In this document: one piece after another, positions 1-6,713 of the stretch
Position numbering within the stretch: position 1 is the first letter of the stretch
Layout: every line of letters begins with the position of its first letter
Assembly (NCBI GenBank): GCA_030619405.1
Contig: JAUXBK010000080.1
Coordinates: 1-10,308 of the forward strand
Length of the DNA: 10,308 nt
Direction: 5' to 3'
From: Sedimenticola sp.
Lineage (GTDB): Bacteria; Pseudomonadota; Gammaproteobacteria; Chromatiales; Chromatiaceae
Position numbers and translations under genes: made by a program
Notes under the pieces: model-generated
The model's input: only the letters and a program-made list of their open reading frames with translations
Told to the model about the DNA's origin: nothing
Databases searched by the model: none

Positions 1-557
1 ATTTTTTCTCACAATTATCTAAACAGCAAACCCCAGAATATCTTTGGATTGGTTGTTCAGATAGCCGCGTTCCCGCAAATCAGATTGTAGACTTACCTCC
101 TGGCGAGGTGTTTGTTCATCGCAATATTGCAAATGTTGTTGTTCACTCAGACCTGAATTGCCTCTCAGTAATACAGTTTGCCGTTGAAGTTCTAAAAGTA
201 AAGCATATTATTATATGCGGGCATTATGGATGCGGCGGCATAAAGGCAGCAATGGAAAGTCATGAACACGGCCTTATCGATAACTGGCTGCATCATATTA
301 GGGATGTTAGCCGTTTTAATTATGAAAAATTAGAAGGGTTACCGCCAGATAGTAAGTTTGACTTGCTCTGTGAGCTTAATGTGATAGAGCAGGTAAGAAA
401 TGTTTGTAATACAACCATAGTGAAAAATGCTTGGAAAAAAGGATGCGACCTCTCCGTTCACGGATGGGTTTATAGTATTGAAAATGGGATTTTAAAAGAT
501 TTGGATGTTTGTATTTCATCAAACAAAGAGCTAGAGGAAAAGCATAAAATTTTGTAG
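1..557 (+). CDS. beta-carbonic anhydrase, 5' end outside window
   Basis: Zinc enzyme interconverting CO2 and bicarbonate, normally cytoplasmic. The reading frame is open from base 3 and ends at TAG 555-557, giving 184 visible residues. The fragment begins FFSQLSKQQTPEYLWIGCSD, the usual region just before the first zinc motif. Visible residues 18-22 are CSDSR, supplying the Cys ligand and the Asp-Arg dyad; the second zinc motif GHYGCGG supplies His and Cys. VHGWVYSIENGILKDL is a typical family C-terminus. About 30 N-terminal residues are probably missing, so the GTG at 108 is internal and not the start. The DNA is AT-rich: 121-180 holds 23 G or C of 60, against 38 of 60 at 2041-2100 in the helicase gene, which suggests a different origin from its neighbours. 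Family assignment is firm; the subtype (Can or CynT-like) cannot be fixed. Confidence 0.93.
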   Translation, partial: FFSQLSKQQTPEYLWIGCSDSRVPANQIVDLPPGEVFVHRNIANVVVHSDLNCLSVIQFAVEVLKVKHIIICGHYGCGGIKAAMESHEHGLIDNWLHHIRDVSRFNYEKLEGLPPDSKFDLLCELNVIEQVRNVCNTTIVKNAWKKGCDLSVHGWVYSIENGILKDLDVCISSNKELEEKHKIL

Positions 558-580
558 AGATGCATATAATGAATAAGGAT

Positions 581-610
581 AGATCGTGTGAGTGAAACAA
601 ACCACGATCT
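581..610. other. 8-bp inverted repeat downstream of carbonic anhydrase
   Basis: AGATCGTG (581-588) and CACGATCT (603-610) are perfect inverse complements separated by 14 bases. It lies 24 bases after the carbonic anhydrase stop, where a terminator would be expected, but no T-run follows, so it is a weak terminator candidate at best. It also covers the start of the small ORF at 588 and could sequester it in RNA. Function is unproven. Confidence 0.3.
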
Positions 611-683
611 TATGCTATTGTTGGATTTCATCCAGGCCACGGTGGATGCACAACCGAAGAGGGGCGCCCGTCAGATCGGCTGA
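588..683 (+). CDS. possible 31-codon small ORF
   Basis: A GTG start at 588 is preceded by AAGGA (575-579) at a usable distance. It encodes 31 residues beginning VSETNHDLMLLLDFIQATVD and ending ARQIG, with stop TGA 681-683. The last 13 bases overlap the 3' end of the minus-strand GST gene. The amphipathic stretch LMLLLDFIQATVD looks protein-like, so this may be a small gene or the N-terminal remnant of a longer gene cut off at the GST boundary. I do not recognise a family and give no function. The start also sits in the 581-610 inverted repeat. It may be a chance ORF. Confidence 0.25.
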   Translation: MSETNHDLMLLLDFIQATVDAQPKRGARQIG

Positions 684-1345
684 CTCGGCCAATCCGCCTC
701 GTCCTCCTCGATCACCTCCGTCTCCACCTTGCCAGCCGCGATCCACTCCTGGATCGCCGGGGTGTTGTAGAGCGTTTCCACATAGGCCCGCGCCACCTCG
801 TCCAGTTCGATCTCATAACTGACCAAGCGCATCACCACCGGGGCATACATACAGTCGGCGACACCAAACCGGCCAAACAGCCAGGGTCCCTCCTGTCCAT
901 AGTTGTCACGGCAGTGGCGCCAGACCGAAAACAACCGTGTCACATCCTGCCTGCCTCCTTCGCTCAACTGAAAACCCGGGAAGCGGCGCCGGCAGTTCAT
1001 CGGCATCTCGTTACGCAGGCGGGGAAAGCTGGAGTGCATCTCCGCACTCACGGAGCGCGCCACAGCCCTGGCCTTACGCGCCTCGGGCCAGCCGGCACAC
1101 CCGGGGAATCGTTCGCTCAGATACTCCAGGATCGCCAGGGAATCCCAGACCTGCAGATCACCGTCCAGCAGCACCGGAACCTTGGTATCCGAGAAATAGG
1201 GCTCGAGATCACGTTCCATTGATTCGCTGAACAGAGACACCTTCCGGCTCTGAAAGGCGATTCGATGATAGGCCAGAAACAGCCAGGGCCTCAGAGACCA
1301 GGATGAATAGTTCTGATTGCCAATCACCAGTGTGATTTCTGACAT
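671..1345 (-). CDS. glutathione S-transferase family protein
   Basis: 224 residues, a normal length for a cytosolic GST. An N-terminal thioredoxin-fold domain occupies about residues 1-80: NQNYSSWSLRPWL near residues 10-22 carries the likely catalytic or GSH-activating serine, TKVPVLLDGDL gives the Val-cisPro loop, and VWDSLAILEYLSERFPG contains the Asp-Ser pair that contacts the glutathione gamma-glutamyl group. An all-helical C-terminal domain follows, with GPWLFGRFGVADCMYAPVV as the conserved N-capping region of helix 6. The family conjugates glutathione to electrophiles or reduces peroxides and disulfides; the substrate here is unknown. ATG at 1343-1345 has a GAGAGG ribosome site (minus strand, 1350-1355) four bases upstream. 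It is divergent from the helicase operon and ends in an acidic EEDEADW tail. Family assignment is firm, subclass is not. Confidence 0.9.
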   Translation of the reverse strand: MSEITLVIGNQNYSSWSLRPWLFLAYHRIAFQSRKVSLFSESMERDLEPYFSDTKVPVLLDGDLQVWDSLAILEYLSERFPGCAGWPEARKARAVARSVSAEMHSSFPRLRNEMPMNCRRRFPGFQLSEGGRQDVTRLFSVWRHCRDNYGQEGPWLFGRFGVADCMYAPVVMRLVSYEIELDEVARAYVETLYNTPAIQEWIAAGKVETEVIEEDEADWPSQPI

Positions 1346-1395
1346 GGATCCTCTCTAGTAGGTGTCGTCGGGTCAATTTCGTATCAGCCCTTGAT

Positions 1396-1433
1396 TTGTT
1401 CTCTGATTGTTCTCTATCCTATACAAAGAGAAC
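1396..1433. promoter_or_regulatory. cluster of three GTTCTCT half-sites, possible operator
   Basis: TTGTTCTCT occurs at 1396-1404 and again at 1407-1415, an exact nine-base direct repeat with an 11-base period, about one helical turn. The inverse copy AGAGAAC lies at 1427-1433, so GTTCTCT (1409-1415) and AGAGAAC form a perfect 7-base inverted repeat with an 11-base spacer. Such an arrangement is typical of dimeric repressor or activator sites. It sits 51 bases upstream of the GST start and overlaps a weak plus-strand promoter pair (TTGATT 1391-1396, TATCCT 1415-1420). The regulator is unknown. Confidence 0.4.
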
Positions 1434-1688
1434 GGATAGAAAACAAATATTCCGCCTTGTTCATGGCGGCACCTGAAACCCAAGGTAACTTGATGAAAGT
1501 TTTTAAAAATCTGGAAGCACATCGGTTCACCTCGATAGCGTCAGGTTTCAGCTTATCGCGGCCCTGGCGCATTCTGGCACGCCTGGGGTTGCTCTTCACT
1601 CAAATTGTAGCTATGACGACAACTTTTGCTCCAGAGCGGCGTCCAGACGCACCAGCCCGGCGCCAGCAGCCGCGATTCTCCATGAACA

Positions 1689-1694
1689 AGGAGG
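1689..1694 (+). promoter_or_regulatory. strong ribosome binding site of mrfA, unusually close to ATG
   Basis: AGGAGG at 1689-1694 is a perfect Shine-Dalgarno core, but only three bases separate it from ATG 1698-1700, shorter than the usual five to nine. No other in-frame start lies close by, and the upstream ATG at 1682 is out of frame. The close spacing may lower initiation of the operon. Confidence 0.6.
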
Positions 1695-1697
1695 GAT

Positions 1698-4109
1698 ATG
1701 AATACTCCTGCTGAGTCGCTCCCCTCATCTCCGAAGCCTGTGCCTGCCGACCCCGCCGCCAGCCTGGCCGCCCGGCTGCGTTCCCATTATGCGGACCGCA
1801 TCACCGGTGAGCTGTTCATCCCCACCCAATCGGGACAGTACCGCCCGCTGCCTGCCGGACTCGATCCTCGGCTGACCGCGGCCCTGCATCGCCGGGGTAT
1901 CACCCGGCTATACACCCACCAGGCCGCCGCCTGGGCTTCGGTCCAGGCCGGCCAGCAGACCGTCATCGTCACCCCCACCGCATCGGGCAAGACCCTCTGC
2001 TACAACCTGCCGGTGCTGCAGGCGGCACTGCAGAAACAGGCCAAGGCCCTCTATCTCTTTCCCACCAAGGCCCTGGCTCAGGATCAGGTGGCGGAGCTGA
2101 CCGCTTTGAACCAGGCGGGGGCGTTGGGCGTGCGCGCCTTTACCTTCGATGGCGATACGCCTGGGGATGCCCGCAAGGCGGTGAGGAACCGGGGCGACAT
2201 CGTGGTCAGCAACCCGGACATGCTGCACCAGGGCATACTCCCCCATCACACCAAGTGGGCCCAGTTTTTCGAGTCCCTGGGTTACGTGGTGATCGATGAG
2301 ATGCACAGCTATCGGGGAGTGTTCGGTTCCCATGTGGCCAATGTGCTGCGCCGCCTGCAACGTATCTGCCGTTTCTATGGTTCCGACCCCCTTTTCATCC
2401 TCTGTTCCGCCACCATTGCCAACCCGGCGGAACTGGCTGCTGAGCTGATCGGTAAGGAAGTGACTGCGATCACCGAGAGCGGCGCCCCCCAGGGTGCAAA
2501 GCACCTGTTGCTATGGAATCCGCCGGTGGTGAACCCCGACCTGGGGATTCGCGCCTCGGCCCGCTCTCAGACCACCCATATCACTAAACAAGCGGTGAAG
2601 AGCGGGCTCAAGAGCATCGTATTCGCCCAGTCCCGGCTAATGGTCGAGGTGCTGACCAAGTACCTGAAGGATGCCTTCGACAGAGACCCACGCCACCCGG
2701 CCCGGGTGGCGGCCTATCGCGGGGGTTACCTGCCCAGCGAACGCCGCGCCATGGAGAAACGCCTGCGTGAGGGCCGGCTCGACTGTGTGGTCTCCACCTC
2801 GGCCCTGGAGCTGGGGGTGGATATAGGTTCGCTGGATCTCTGTGTATTGAACGGCTATCCCGGCACCATTGCCGGCACCTGGCAGCGTCTGGGCCGGGCT
2901 GGACGGCGTCAGCGCACCGCGGTGGGGGTCCTGGTGGCCAGCAGCCTGCCGCTGGACCAGTACATCATCCGTAACCCCGATTTCTTCCTCGGCGCCTCAC
3001 CAGAGCAGGCGCGTATCGACCCGGATCAGCTGCTTATCCTGCTCGAGCATATCCGCTGCGCCGCGTTTGAGCTGCCGTTTCTGCAGGGCGAGGCCTTCGG
3101 CAAGGAGGCGCTGGGCGAGATTCTCGCCTATCTGCAGGAACAGGGCATACTGCATCACGAAGGGGCGCAGTGGCACTGGATGGCCGACAGCTACCCGGCC
3201 AACAATGTCAGCCTGCGCTCGGTGGCGGAGGGCAACTTCCTGGTGATCGACACCACCGCAGGGGCCAGGACGGTGATCGCTGAGGTCGACTACAGCTCAG
3301 CACCGATGACGCTCTATGCGGGTGCGATCTACATGATCCAGTCCCTCCCCTACCAGGTGGAGCGACTCGACTGGGAGGGGCGCAAGGCCTTCGTCACCCG
3401 CACCCGCGCCGACTACTATACGGATGCCATCGACTATACCCGACTGAAGATCCTCGAGGATTTCGCACAGGACAAACAACCCAAACACGCCGTGGCCCAG
3501 GGGGAGGTCCACTTGGTCAGACGCATCGCCGGCTATAAGAAGATCCGCTACTACAGCCATGAGAATGTGGGTTATGGCAAAATCAACCTGCCGGACCAGG
3601 AGATGCACACCACCGCCGTGTGGTGGCAGATCAATCCTGAAGCGCTGGAAGCCGTCTTCCCCACACGTCAGCAATCGCTGGATGGTTTCCTGGGGGCCGG
3701 CTATGCCCTGCACATCATCGCCGCCATGCGCCTGCTCTCAGAACCCCGGGACATCGGCCGCGCGGTGGGAGATGGTCATGCCAAATGGTTTGCCACCGTA
3801 GGCGCCAGTGGCCGGGGCCAGCTGCGCAATCCAGAGGATGAGGCCATGGACCCCGCACAGCTGGCGCATTTTACCCCTACCCTGTTCCTCTATGACAACT
3901 ATCCGGGGGGAATAGGTCTCTCTGCGCCGCTCTACGAGAAGCGAGCCGCAATCCTGGCCGATGCTCAGCGATTGGTCAGTGCCTGTGACTGCGCCCATGG
4001 CTGTCCCAGCTGTATCGGCCCGATCCTGGCCAGTGACGAGGTGCGTGGCTACTCGCCCAAACGGGTGGCGTTGCGGGTCTTGTCGCTGCTCGCTGATCAT
4101 GAGTCTTAA
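1698..4109 (+). CDS. mrfA: MrfA/YprA-like superfamily 2 DNA helicase with DUF1998 (MZB) domain
   Basis: 803 residues. RecA-like domain 1 carries YTHQAAA (72-78, Q-like), TPTASGKT (92-99, Walker A), FPTKALAQDQ (121-130, Ia), DEMH (200-203, motif II in place of DEAH) and SAT (237-239, III). Domain 2 carries IVFAQSR (307-313), STSALELGVDIG (366-377, V) and QRLGRAGRR (396-404, VI with arginine fingers). The C-terminal half is the MrfA/Hrq1-associated region ending in a four-cysteine zinc site, CDC..GCPSC, with Cys763, 765, 769 and 772. The family unwinds DNA 3' to 5'; in Bacillus subtilis MrfA works with MrfB in repair of mitomycin C damage. All motifs are intact and the next gene is the MrfB homologue, which supports orthology. 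It is somewhat longer than the roughly 750-residue Bacillus protein, mostly through an N-terminal tail rich in Pro, Ser and Ala. Confidence 0.92.
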   Translation: MNTPAESLPSSPKPVPADPAASLAARLRSHYADRITGELFIPTQSGQYRPLPAGLDPRLTAALHRRGITRLYTHQAAAWASVQAGQQTVIVTPTASGKTLCYNLPVLQAALQKQAKALYLFPTKALAQDQVAELTALNQAGALGVRAFTFDGDTPGDARKAVRNRGDIVVSNPDMLHQGILPHHTKWAQFFESLGYVVIDEMHSYRGVFGSHVANVLRRLQRICRFYGSDPLFILCSATIANPAELAAELIGKEVTAITESGAPQGAKHLLLWNPPVVNPDLGIRASARSQTTHITKQAVKSGLKSIVFAQSRLMVEVLTKYLKDAFDRDPRHPARVAAYRGGYLPSERRAMEKRLREGRLDCVVSTSALELGVDIGSLDLCVLNGYPGTIAGTWQRLGRAGRRQRTAVGVLVASSLPLDQYIIRNPDFFLGASPEQARIDPDQLLILLEHIRCAAFELPFLQGEAFGKEALGEILAYLQEQGILHHEGAQWHWMADSYPANNVSLRSVAEGNFLVIDTTAGARTVIAEVDYSSAPMTLYAGAIYMIQSLPYQVERLDWEGRKAFVTRTRADYYTDAIDYTRLKILEDFAQDKQPKHAVAQGEVHLVRRIAGYKKIRYYSHENVGYGKINLPDQEMHTTAVWWQINPEALEAVFPTRQQSLDGFLGAGYALHIIAAMRLLSEPRDIGRAVGDGHAKWFATVGASGRGQLRNPEDEAMDPAQLAHFTPTLFLYDNYPGGIGLSAPLYEKRAAILADAQRLVSACDCAHGCPSCIGPILASDEVRGYSPKRVALRVLSLLADHES

Positions 4110-5331
4110 GACCCGGCTGGCGAGCCTCCAGGCGCAGACAGGGGGCGGATGCGATTCACCCGTCCCTGCCAGCGCGGATCTGCGCCAGCGCCTGGCGCGG
4201 ATCAGGACGCAACGCCTCTCCTCCCAGTCGACTGTGACCTGCGCCCCGATCTCGGAGGCGGAACTGGCCCGCCGGCTGAATGGGCGGCAGATTGCCGAGG
4301 GGGTGATTCACCTCCACAGACGGGTACCACTCACCGGTAGTCTGTCTAAGGTCCCGTTGGCCTGTTTGCGCGAACCTGCCCGTCTGCCGGGAGAGGACCA
4401 GAGTGATGGTCTGCGGCAGGTCTATATCGACACCGAGACCACCGGGCTGTCGGGTGGCAGCGGCACCCTCGCCTTCCTCGTTGGCATGGCCGTGGTGGAG
4501 GATGAGGCCGTTGTGCTCTCTCAGTTGCTGCTCACGCGTTTTTCCGGTGAGGCCGCACTGCTCTCGGCCTTCAGCATGGCTCTGTCGCCATTGGACCGGC
4601 TGGTCAGTTACAACGGTAAGAGCTACGACCTGCCCTTGTTGATGACACGGTTTCGTATGCAAGCACTGTCACCCCCCTTTGCGGCGCTATCCCACCTGGA
4701 TCTCCTGCATCCCACGCGCCGTCTGTTTGCCAGGCGCTGGCCGGATTGCCGGTTGCTCACCCTGGAAGAGCGGCTGCTCGGCTTTCGGCGGGTGAACGAT
4801 CTGCCCGGTGCCGAGGCGCCGGCCGCCTGGTTCGATTACCTGCGCCATGGCCGGGGAGACAAACTCATCCAGGTGGTAAAACACAACCGCCAGGACATCC
4901 TTTCGCTGGTTGCCGCCCATAGCGCTGTGGCACAGGCCATCAAGCAACCCGAGGCATTTGATGTGGACCTGGTTGGCCTCGCCCGCTGGCTGGCGGAAAC
5001 CGATGAACCGCGCGCCCGTGAACTACTGTTGTCTGATGCAGACAGGCTCTGCAACGCAGGTAAACGGCTGCTGGGGCATCTCGCCAGGCGTGCTGGTGAC
5101 TGGCCGTTGGCCGTTGGGCTCTGGGAAGGACTTGCCGCCAGCGGTTGTACGCACTCGATTGAGCGTCTCGCCAAGTATCACGAACATGTCAGCAAGGATC
5201 TGGCTATGGCGAAACACTACTGTGAGCAGTTACCCAGGAATGCAGTCCAAGGGCAGCGCCTGAAACGACTCAATGAAAAGTTGTGCAATCAAGCGATACA
5301 ACAACAAACCATTAAAGCGCAGCACACCTGA
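4099..5331 (+). CDS. mrfB: MrfB/YprB-like DEDD 3'-5' exonuclease
   Basis: 410 residues from ATG 4099, which overlaps the end of the helicase gene by 11 bases; no good ribosome site is visible, so translational coupling is likely. An RNase H-like exonuclease domain spans about 105-280: YIDTETTGLSGGSGTLAFLV (109-128) gives Asp111 and Glu113, VSYNGKSYDLPLL (169-181) gives Asp177, and KHNRQDILSL (261-270) gives His262 and Asp266, with a His-x3-Asp spacing like the Tyr-x3-Asp seen in many DEDD relatives. Residues 295-395 are helical and repeat-like, fitting the TPR-like tail of MrfB. In Bacillus subtilis MrfB is the metal-dependent nuclease partner of MrfA. Length matches the Bacillus protein closely. 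The frame stays open upstream to 3961, but that stretch is helicase DNA read out of frame. Substrate in this organism is inferred. Confidence 0.9.
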   Translation: MSLKTRLASLQAQTGGGCDSPVPASADLRQRLARIRTQRLSSQSTVTCAPISEAELARRLNGRQIAEGVIHLHRRVPLTGSLSKVPLACLREPARLPGEDQSDGLRQVYIDTETTGLSGGSGTLAFLVGMAVVEDEAVVLSQLLLTRFSGEAALLSAFSMALSPLDRLVSYNGKSYDLPLLMTRFRMQALSPPFAALSHLDLLHPTRRLFARRWPDCRLLTLEERLLGFRRVNDLPGAEAPAAWFDYLRHGRGDKLIQVVKHNRQDILSLVAAHSAVAQAIKQPEAFDVDLVGLARWLAETDEPRARELLLSDADRLCNAGKRLLGHLARRAGDWPLAVGLWEGLAASGCTHSIERLAKYHEHVSKDLAMAKHYCEQLPRNAVQGQRLKRLNEKLCNQAIQQQTIKAQHT

Positions 5332-5469
5332 GTAATTATAGGGCATGCTACAGGACTCCATCCTCTCCTTACTGTTACAGCACTTGGCTATCAATTTGCC
5401 ATGCAGGCGACAATTGCCAACACAATTTATTGAGGTACGTGTTGATCAATACGGATATCATGCTCGCCG

Positions 5470-5801
5470 ATGATCAGGCAAAGCACCTTCAAACCGGCCT
5501 GGTGGCTACCGGGTCCACACCTGCAGACTCTGTGGCCTGTCATCCGGCGTCGGCGACCCGATCCGCAGATGCGCGAAGAGCGGATCGAACTGCCGGATGG
5601 CGATTTTCTCGATATTGCCTGACTGGGCAACAACACCGGTCCCACGGTGCTGCTGCTGCATGGGCTTGAAGGGTCGATACAGTCCCACTATGCCACAACC
5701 CTGATGAATGCTCTGAACACACGAAGATTCAACCCGTTGTTCATGCATTTCCGGGGCTGCAGCGGGGAACCCAACCGTCTGCCACATAGCTATCACTTTG
5801 G
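5470..5801 (+). pseudogene. YheT-like alpha/beta hydrolase, N-terminal remnant with in-frame TGA
   Basis: From ATG 5470 the frame reads MIRQSTFKPAWWLPGPHLQT, then LPDGDFLDIA, then TGA at 5620-5622, then LGNNTGPTVLLLHGLEGS and HFRGCSGEPNRLPHSYHF. PHLQT, LPDGDF, LLLHGLEG (oxyanion region) and RGCSGEPNR are hallmarks of the YheT/YbgE-type hydrolase family (alpha/beta fold, substrate mostly undefined). The TGA falls where family members have DxxW, so it is most simply TGG changed to TGA. After SYHFG the similarity stops at about 5801; the nucleophile Ser, Asp and His parts are missing. About 110 of the usual 320 or so residues remain. The gene cannot yield an active enzyme. No clear ribosome site precedes the ATG. 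Confidence 0.8.
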
Positions 5802-5990
5802 GTGGTCCAGGATTGCCTGGAGCGGGCCTGGACGACACAGCATCTGTGGCGCGACCGGGGTGAAATCCGCCCCTGGATGTTCGCGATCCTGCATAATGCC
5901 TATGCCAATGCGGCCCGCAGCTATCACCGCTCGCCCCGGACCGTACCAATCGAAGGGTCACCCGAACAGGGGGTGAACGGCGGTCAGTAG
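5802..5990 (+). pseudogene. ECF-type RNA polymerase sigma factor, internal fragment
   Basis: Immediately after the hydrolase remnant, in another frame, the sequence reads VVQDCLERAW, then QHLWRDRGEIRPWMFAILHN, then YANAARSYHR and PIEGSPEQG before TAG 5988-5990. VQDxLxRAW and the WMFAILHNxYxNxxR block are region 2 of ECF sigma factors, which binds the core enzyme and the -10 element. The region 2 start (usually about 20-30 residues more) and all of region 4 are absent, so it cannot act as a normal sigma factor. GTG at 5802 is simply the first codon after the junction. The piece is a relic or part of a rearrangement. Confidence 0.75.
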
Positions 5991-6071
5991 TCGAACCTAC
6001 GTCTGCGCGATCTGGGACGCACCCTGATCTCCAAAGTGGCTCATATCGTCTATGAAGAGCTGAACCAATAG
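5991..6071 (+). pseudogene. short unidentified coding remnant
   Basis: In the same frame as the sigma fragment, after its TAG, the DNA reads LRLRDLGRTLISKVAHIVYE then ELNQ and TAG 6069-6071. It looks like the end of a real protein (regular helix-like pattern, ordinary codons) but has no start of its own. I do not recognise the family. It may be the tail of a third gene joined to this mosaic. Confidence 0.3.
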
Positions 6072-6094
6072 ATCTGTTTAGAAACAACAATCGT

Positions 6095-6100
6095 AAGGAG
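6095..6100 (+). promoter_or_regulatory. ribosome binding site of the cytochrome c' gene
   Basis: AAGGAG at 6095-6100 lies eight bases before ATG 6109. Another ATG at 6101-6103 is too close and 6104-6106 is out of the conserved signal peptide frame, so this site favours the start at 6109. Confidence 0.7.
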
Positions 6101-6108
6101 ATGATGAA

Positions 6109-6582
6109 ATGAACATAAAGAAGTTTCCCGCAACACTGTCGGCCCTTGCTGTCTGTGGATCGCTGCTGATCGGATCGACCGCCAACGCGGGCCAGCAAGC
6201 AGCACTGGATTTCCGGCATTCCACCATGACCATCTTCAAATGGTACCTGAAACCCATGGCCGGTATGGTCAAGGGAAAGATCCCGTTCGATGACGCACTC
6301 TTCAAAGAAAATGCCGAAGGGCTGGCAACGGCAGCCCGCCTGAATCTGCTGGCGGGTTTCCCGAAAGGGTCCGGTGAGTTTTCCAATGAAGAGAGCGAAG
6401 CCAAGGAGGCGATCTGGGAAGAGTGGTCCCAGTTCGCGGAGAAGTTTCAGCTGCTGCAGAAAGAGTCGGCAAAGCTGACCAAAATTGCGGCAGGTGGTGA
6501 CAGGGGCGAAATGAAAAGACAGTTCGGCGCCACCGCCAAAACCTGCGGTGGCTGCCACAAGAAATTCCGCAACAAGAAGTAA
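6109..6582 (+). CDS. cytochrome c' (periplasmic, class II c-type cytochrome)
   Basis: 157 residues. Residues 1-27 form a Sec signal peptide: MNIKKF, hydrophobic LSALAVCGSLLIG, and ANA before the probable cut at 27/28. The mature protein has the four-helix pattern of cytochrome c', with FRHSTMTIFKWYLKPMAGMV (35-54) as helix 1 and a single heme site CGGCH at 146-150 followed by KKFRNKK at the C-terminus. A C-terminal CxxCH with His as the proximal ligand is diagnostic of this class. The family binds NO and is linked to nitrosative stress protection or electron transfer. It is preceded by decayed genes and followed by a palindromic element, so it is probably transcribed alone. Its frame and motifs are undamaged, unlike the DNA on both sides. 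Confidence 0.92.
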   Translation: MNIKKFPATLSALAVCGSLLIGSTANAGQQAALDFRHSTMTIFKWYLKPMAGMVKGKIPFDDALFKENAEGLATAARLNLLAGFPKGSGEFSNEESEAKEAIWEEWSQFAEKFQLLQKESAKLTKIAAGGDRGEMKRQFGATAKTCGGCHKKFRNKK

Positions 6583-6658
6583 CCCCCTGGGGTCGGAGTC
6601 AAACCGAACGCCGATTGGCGATAGGCACGGACTGTGTGAGCAGTCTGACTCCGGCCCC
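6582..6658. repeat. three-stem palindromic element, REP/MITE-like
   Basis: GGGGTCGGAGTCA (6589-6601) pairs with TGACTCCGGCCCC (6646-6658) as a 13-bp stem with one mismatch that is G.U-compatible in RNA. Inside are two more hairpins: CGCC-GATT-GGCG (6609-6620) and GACTG-TGTGAG-CAGTC (6630-6645), the latter abutting the outer arm. ACCCCCTGGGGT (6582-6593) is a competing small palindrome at the left edge. No T-run follows on either strand, so it is a poor intrinsic terminator despite lying between convergent genes. Similar GGGGTC-type palindromes are associated with REP-associated Y1 transposases in gammaproteobacteria (recalled, not checked). Confidence 0.65.
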
Positions 6659-6713
6659 TCATGCCTGACCCGTTCCTGTGATATCTCCGGCCTGCGCTAC
6701 TCTAACGGCGGCA

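Larger units (their letters stand above)
1346..1697. other. 352-base divergent intergenic region
   Basis: Lies between the GST start (minus) and the helicase start (plus), so it should hold promoters for both. Apart from the repeat cluster at 1396-1433 and the helicase ribosome site, no protein or RNA could be recognised. A weak plus-strand promoter-like pair is TTGATT (1391-1396) and TATCCT (1415-1420) with an 18-base spacer. Open frames across it (plus 1391-1714, minus 1414-1599) look like no known family. Confidence 0.5.

Noticed and set aside
1391..1714. 107-residue plus-strand ORF upstream of mrfA
   Set aside because: It overlaps the helicase start, begins within the repeat cluster and resembles no protein family.
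3961..4098. N-terminal extension of the exonuclease gene back to 3961 (456-residue form)
   Set aside because: This stretch is the helicase C-terminus including its zinc site read out of frame; protein similarity begins after ATG 4099 and length from there matches the family.
5620..5622. In-frame TGA as selenocysteine in the YheT-like gene
   Set aside because: Family members have Trp at this site, no SECIS-like hairpin was recognised downstream, and the gene is truncated anyway.
5506..6558. 350-residue minus-strand ORF across the cytochrome c' gene
   Set aside because: It is antisense to the clear cytochrome c' frame and to the hydrolase and sigma remnants; the translation is low-complexity and resembles nothing known.
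6589..6658. Intrinsic transcription terminator for cytochrome c'
   Set aside because: The stems are strong but no T-run follows on either strand and the loop region is long and structured; a palindromic element fits better.
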